From an uncultured Campylobacter sp. (GTDB taxonomy: Bacteria > Campylobacterota > Campylobacteria > Campylobacterales > Campylobacteraceae), in the NCBI GenBank assembly GCA_905373295.1, contig CAJPSJ010000014.1, positions 1 through 15,131 on the forward strand: a stretch of 15,131 nucleotides of DNA, written 5' to 3'. A program made the translations under genes and the position numbers. Positions 13,486 to 15,131 of this stretch are shown here, piece by piece. Positions within the stretch are counted from its first letter, which is position 1. The number at the start of each line of letters is the position of its first letter. The notes under the pieces were generated by a model. That model saw nothing but the letters and a program-made list of their open reading frames with translations, searched no databases and had not been told where the DNA came from.

Positions 13486-13832
13486 GCGCCTCGCTCATCT
13501 TATACGCCCGCCAGCTGGCATATTACGCCAAAACGGGCACAGATGAGCGAGAGCTCCCGCCCCTGTTTGCGGGCAAACACCTATTTCTGCTGCTTGATGA
13601 GATCGGATATTGTAGGGCTACCGGGTTTGGAGCCGTAGGTGTTGATTTTCGTGAGATAGAGGCGTTTTGTAGAGCGACCGATACAAATTTAAGCTGGTAT
13701 GAGGCGCTGATGTTGCACGCCGTAAGCGCTGCGTATGCCGCGCAGATGAATAGCAAAGAAAATAGCGCGCCATATCAAGGCGAGTTCAAGCCGAAACCTT
13801 TTAGTGCGATAAAGGACAAATTTAAGCTCTAG
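13150..13832 (+). CDS. Tail assembly chaperone, frameshifted long form (lambda gpGT-like)
   Basis: The -1 frame past the short form's stop is open from about 13440 to TAG at 13830-13832 and has no ATG or GTG start before its coding part. Slippage at A AAA AAG (13476-13482) would join residue 111 to a chain beginning VSASLILYARQLAYYAKTGT, giving a 227-aa fusion. The T-like part contains DFREIEAFCRATDTNLSWYE and a helical LMLHAVSAAYAAQMN. The slippery heptamer, 7-nt spacer and 11-bp stem immediately downstream support real programmed frameshifting. The short product ends at 13485. Confidence 0.85.
13470..13551 (+). promoter_or_regulatory. Programmed -1 frameshift signal
   Basis: Two overlapping in-frame slippery heptamers occur: T TTT TTA (13470-13476) and A AAA AAG (13476-13482). 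The stop TAA follows the second at once. After a 7-nt spacer, CTCGCTCATCT (13490-13500) pairs perfectly with AGATGAGCGAG (13541-13551). An inner GCCCG/CGGGC stem (13506-13510 with 13534-13538) and a TGGC/GCCA tip extend the structure. Confidence 0.88.
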
Positions 13833-13854
13833 AATATCGCTATATGTTAGCCCC

Positions 13855-13898
13855 CTATAAATTCCTATATCTTTCTTAAAATCTCTTAGAATTTATAG
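13855..13898. repeat. 10-bp inverted repeat between the late genes and the repressor
   Basis: CTATAAATTC (13855-13864) is the exact complement of GAATTTATAG (13889-13898), with a 24-base loop. It is the main structure in the 87-base gap between the convergent GT and repressor genes. It is AT-rich and lacks a following T-run, so it is a weak terminator at best. Confidence 0.5.
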
Positions 13899-13904
13899 AA
13901 TACG

Positions 13905-13930
13905 ATCCGACTACGCGGATTATTTTATTC
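13905..13930 (+). terminator. Weak intrinsic terminator at the end of the tail genes
   Basis: ATCCG (13905-13909) and CGGAT (13916-13920) form a short stem followed by TATTTTATT. It lies after the GT gene and overlaps the repressor stop on the other strand. The stem is only five pairs, so the call is tentative. Confidence 0.4.
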
Positions 13931-14702
13931 CAAAATTATCAAAAGTAAGCCCCTTATGGACCTCATAATGTATTTTTCCGCAGACCTTGCCTAATATCTC
14001 GCAATCGTAGCCCTCTTTGTGCGGATAAATATCGCCGTATTTCGGATTTAGGCTAATGAGTTTGACATTGTCGTTCGGCAGGAATTCGACCCTTTTTATA
14101 TACACGATTTCGCCCATTCGAACGACATAAACCCCCGCTATTCTGACGAAATTATCGCGGTTGTTTACCATATCGACAATCGCCCAATCGCTCTCCTCAA
14201 AGTCGGGCATCATACTATCGCCCACCACCTCGAAAACTCTTAAATTCACGGGATTTAACCCCTTTACGAAGCTTTTATCTACCGCTACCTTTCGCTCCTC
14301 TTTATTTAGCATTTCTAAATCGAATGTGCCCTCGCTGCCCGCGCCTACCCGCATCTCGGATTTTGAGAGAAATACCACGTTTTTCAGGCTATACTCGGCA
14401 GGGATCAGATGAGCGTATTTTTCAAAATTGTTTTTCAGCTCTTTTTTGACGATCTGCCTCTTTGACGTCTCCTCGTCATCGAATAAATCTATTACGTTTT
14501 TCCCCAATATTTCCGCTATTAGCGGCAACTTTTCAAGCTCAGGCTTTGACGATTTTTTCTCTTTGCCGTTTTTGCCGATTTCGCCCGGCTGCGTTTCATA
14601 GTGCGCCACAAGCCCTTGCGTTATACCTAGCTTCTCGGCAAACTGCACCTGTGTTAGCCCCGCTTCCTGTCTGAAAGCTCTAATCTTTTGATGAATATCC
14701 AT
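13920..14702 (-). CDS. CI-like repressor with HTH and S24 (LexA-type) peptidase domains
   Basis: A 260-aa phage repressor. The HTH lies at about residues 6-36 (FRQEAGLTQVQFAEKLGITQ then GLVAHYE). The S24 domain occupies about 115-250: a cleavage site Ala121-Gly122 in RVGAGSEG, the catalytic serine in GDSMMPDF (Ser163) and the lysine in VYIKRVE (Lys203), at LexA-like spacing. RecA-stimulated self-cleavage after DNA damage should inactivate it and start lytic growth. The ATG has an AGAAGGATTTTCA site. It is divergent from the Cro-like gene and probably binds the operator at 14770-14790 and the sites at 7279-7335. The antirepressor at 3848-4594 may oppose it. Confidence 0.92.
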   Translation of the reverse strand: MDIHQKIRAFRQEAGLTQVQFAEKLGITQGLVAHYETQPGEIGKNGKEKKSSKPELEKLPLIAEILGKNVIDLFDDEETSKRQIVKKELKNNFEKYAHLIPAEYSLKNVVFLSKSEMRVGAGSEGTFDLEMLNKEERKVAVDKSFVKGLNPVNLRVFEVVGDSMMPDFEESDWAIVDMVNNRDNFVRIAGVYVVRMGEIVYIKRVEFLPNDNVKLISLNPKYGDIYPHKEGYDCEILGKVCGKIHYEVHKGLTFDNFGIK

Positions 14703-14747
14703 TGAAAATCCTTCTATTGAATTTTAGCAATTTTAAAATTACTAAAG

Positions 14748-14755
14748 ATAATATC
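14748..14755. promoter_or_regulatory. Additional repressor half-site
   Basis: GATAATAT here equals the right half of the main operator. It lies in the likely repressor promoter region (minus-strand TGATATTAT), so binding could autoregulate the repressor. It lacks a good partner arm. Confidence 0.4.
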
Positions 14756-14769
14756 ATTAAGCAGATTTT

Positions 14770-14790
14770 TATATTATCGATGATAATATA
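14770..14790. promoter_or_regulatory. Main repressor operator overlapping the cro promoter
   Basis: TATATTATC (14770-14778) and GATAATATA (14782-14790) are perfect complements around GAT. The right arm also supplies the -10 of the rightward promoter (GATAAT or TAATAT), so repressor binding would block it. The 8-base core recurs at 7280-7287 and 7327-7334, beside the divergent early and cargo promoters. Confidence 0.75.
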
Positions 14791-14796
14791 CCGCTC

Positions 14797-15051
14797 ATGG
14801 AACAGAACAAAATTACTCAAGAACAAATAGCAAAAAAGCTCGGCGTCACACAGGGAGCAGTTTCGCTATGGTTTTTACAAATCAATACGCCAAAAGTCAA
14901 ACACGCAAATGCGATGCAAAAGCATTGGGGTTTTCCTACTCAAATATGGGGCAACCCAAAGCTTTTTAGCGCTTTTATGCGGAAGAATAGCCAAAAATTC
15001 GGCTCTCTGAAAATATTACGAAAGGCTAAGAATGGTAGCGCCGAAGTATGA
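14797..15051 (+). CDS. Cro-like HTH protein, probably leaderless
   Basis: An 84-aa protein whose first 45 residues are a Cro/CI-type HTH (ITQEQIAKKLGVTQGAVSLW, residues 6-25). The remainder is basic with no known domain. It is divergent from the repressor, as cro is from cI, so it likely turns off repressor synthesis. There is no ribosome site before the ATG, and the -10 ends only 7-9 bases upstream, so the mRNA probably starts at or next to the ATG. Its 3' end overlaps the next gene by 20 bases. The C-terminal 40 residues are unlike typical Cro. Confidence 0.75.
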   Translation: MEQNKITQEQIAKKLGVTQGAVSLWFLQINTPKVKHANAMQKHWGFPTQIWGNPKLFSAFMRKNSQKFGSLKILRKAKNGSAEV

Positions 15052-15131
15052 CAATAGCAAGGCTTTTAAGCTTTCTAATCAAAACATCGCCGCTATCGTG
15101 AAAATCCAAAACGCAAAGGGCTTCAAAAACG
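15032..15131 (+). CDS. Start of an unidentified gene (cut by the window end)
   Basis: The plus strand reads MVAPKYDNSKAFKLSNQNIA and stays open to the end of the window, 33 codons. A GAAAGGCTAAGA site precedes it, as part of the 15-base motif also found before recT and the antirepressor gene. Being directly downstream of the Cro-like gene it is probably an early rightward gene such as a replication or transposition function, but the fragment shows no motif that decides this. Confidence 0.5.
   Translation, partial: MVAPKYDNSKAFKLSNQNIAAIVKIQNAKGFKN

Noticed and set aside
13833..13919. Attachment site or prophage end between the tail genes and repressor
   Set aside because: No tRNA, direct repeat or integrase is seen, and the shared operators place both sides in the same phage.
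1..15131. CRISPR array, tRNA or rRNA genes
   Set aside because: No regularly spaced direct repeats and no tRNA cloverleaf or rRNA-like stretch found by reading; a covariance-model scan would be decisive.

Overview
The window is part of a temperate, tailed (siphovirus-like) prophage. The host is probably a Campylobacter or close relative in the Campylobacterota. That rests on AT-rich promoters with weak or absent -35 boxes, frequent AAATTT and TTTAAA strings, AAGGAG-type ribosome sites and the flavour of the phage proteins; it is an inference, because no host gene lies in the window.

Left region (1-7025, all minus strand): one tightly packed early operon read right to left from a promoter near 7280. 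In transcription order it encodes a 72-aa protein, a DUF3560 protein, a 40-aa protein, a RecE-like PD-(D/E)XK exonuclease, two tandem paralogous 54-aa ribbon-helix-helix proteins, an AntA/AntB-type antirepressor, a RecT-like annealing protein, SSB, a small Cys-rich protein, a 54-aa acidic protein, an unknown 154-aa protein, a 28-aa membrane peptide, two orphan DNA methyltransferases, an unknown protein and a YopX-family protein that runs off the window. RecE-like, RecT and SSB form a recombination module. The methyltransferases probably protect phage DNA. Four small genes (28, 40, 54 and 54 aa products) and the shared ends of several genes are defined here by SD sites and ATGA overlaps.

Control region and cargo (7026-9110): a 250-nt highly structured leader precedes the early operon. 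A divergent promoter drives a two-gene cargo unit: an HsdR_N-type nuclease-like protein coupled to a lipoprotein, closed by a strong intrinsic terminator. The early and cargo promoters carry half-sites closely matching the operator at the repressor gene (14770-14790), so one repressor probably controls both loci.

Structural region (9198-13832, plus strand): scaffold, major capsid protein, a small HeH/SAP-like protein, head-tail connector, head-closure candidate, HK97 gp10-like protein, tail terminator, tail tube, and a tail assembly chaperone pair G/GT. GT is made by a textbook -1 programmed frameshift: slippery A AAA AAG, 7-nt spacer, 11-bp stem. Terminase and portal are absent before the scaffold and no tape measure follows GT, so the late genes are split in this phage.

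Right region (13920-15131): an S24-type CI-like repressor on the minus strand faces a divergent Cro-like HTH gene that appears leaderless, followed by the start of an unidentified gene cut by the window end.
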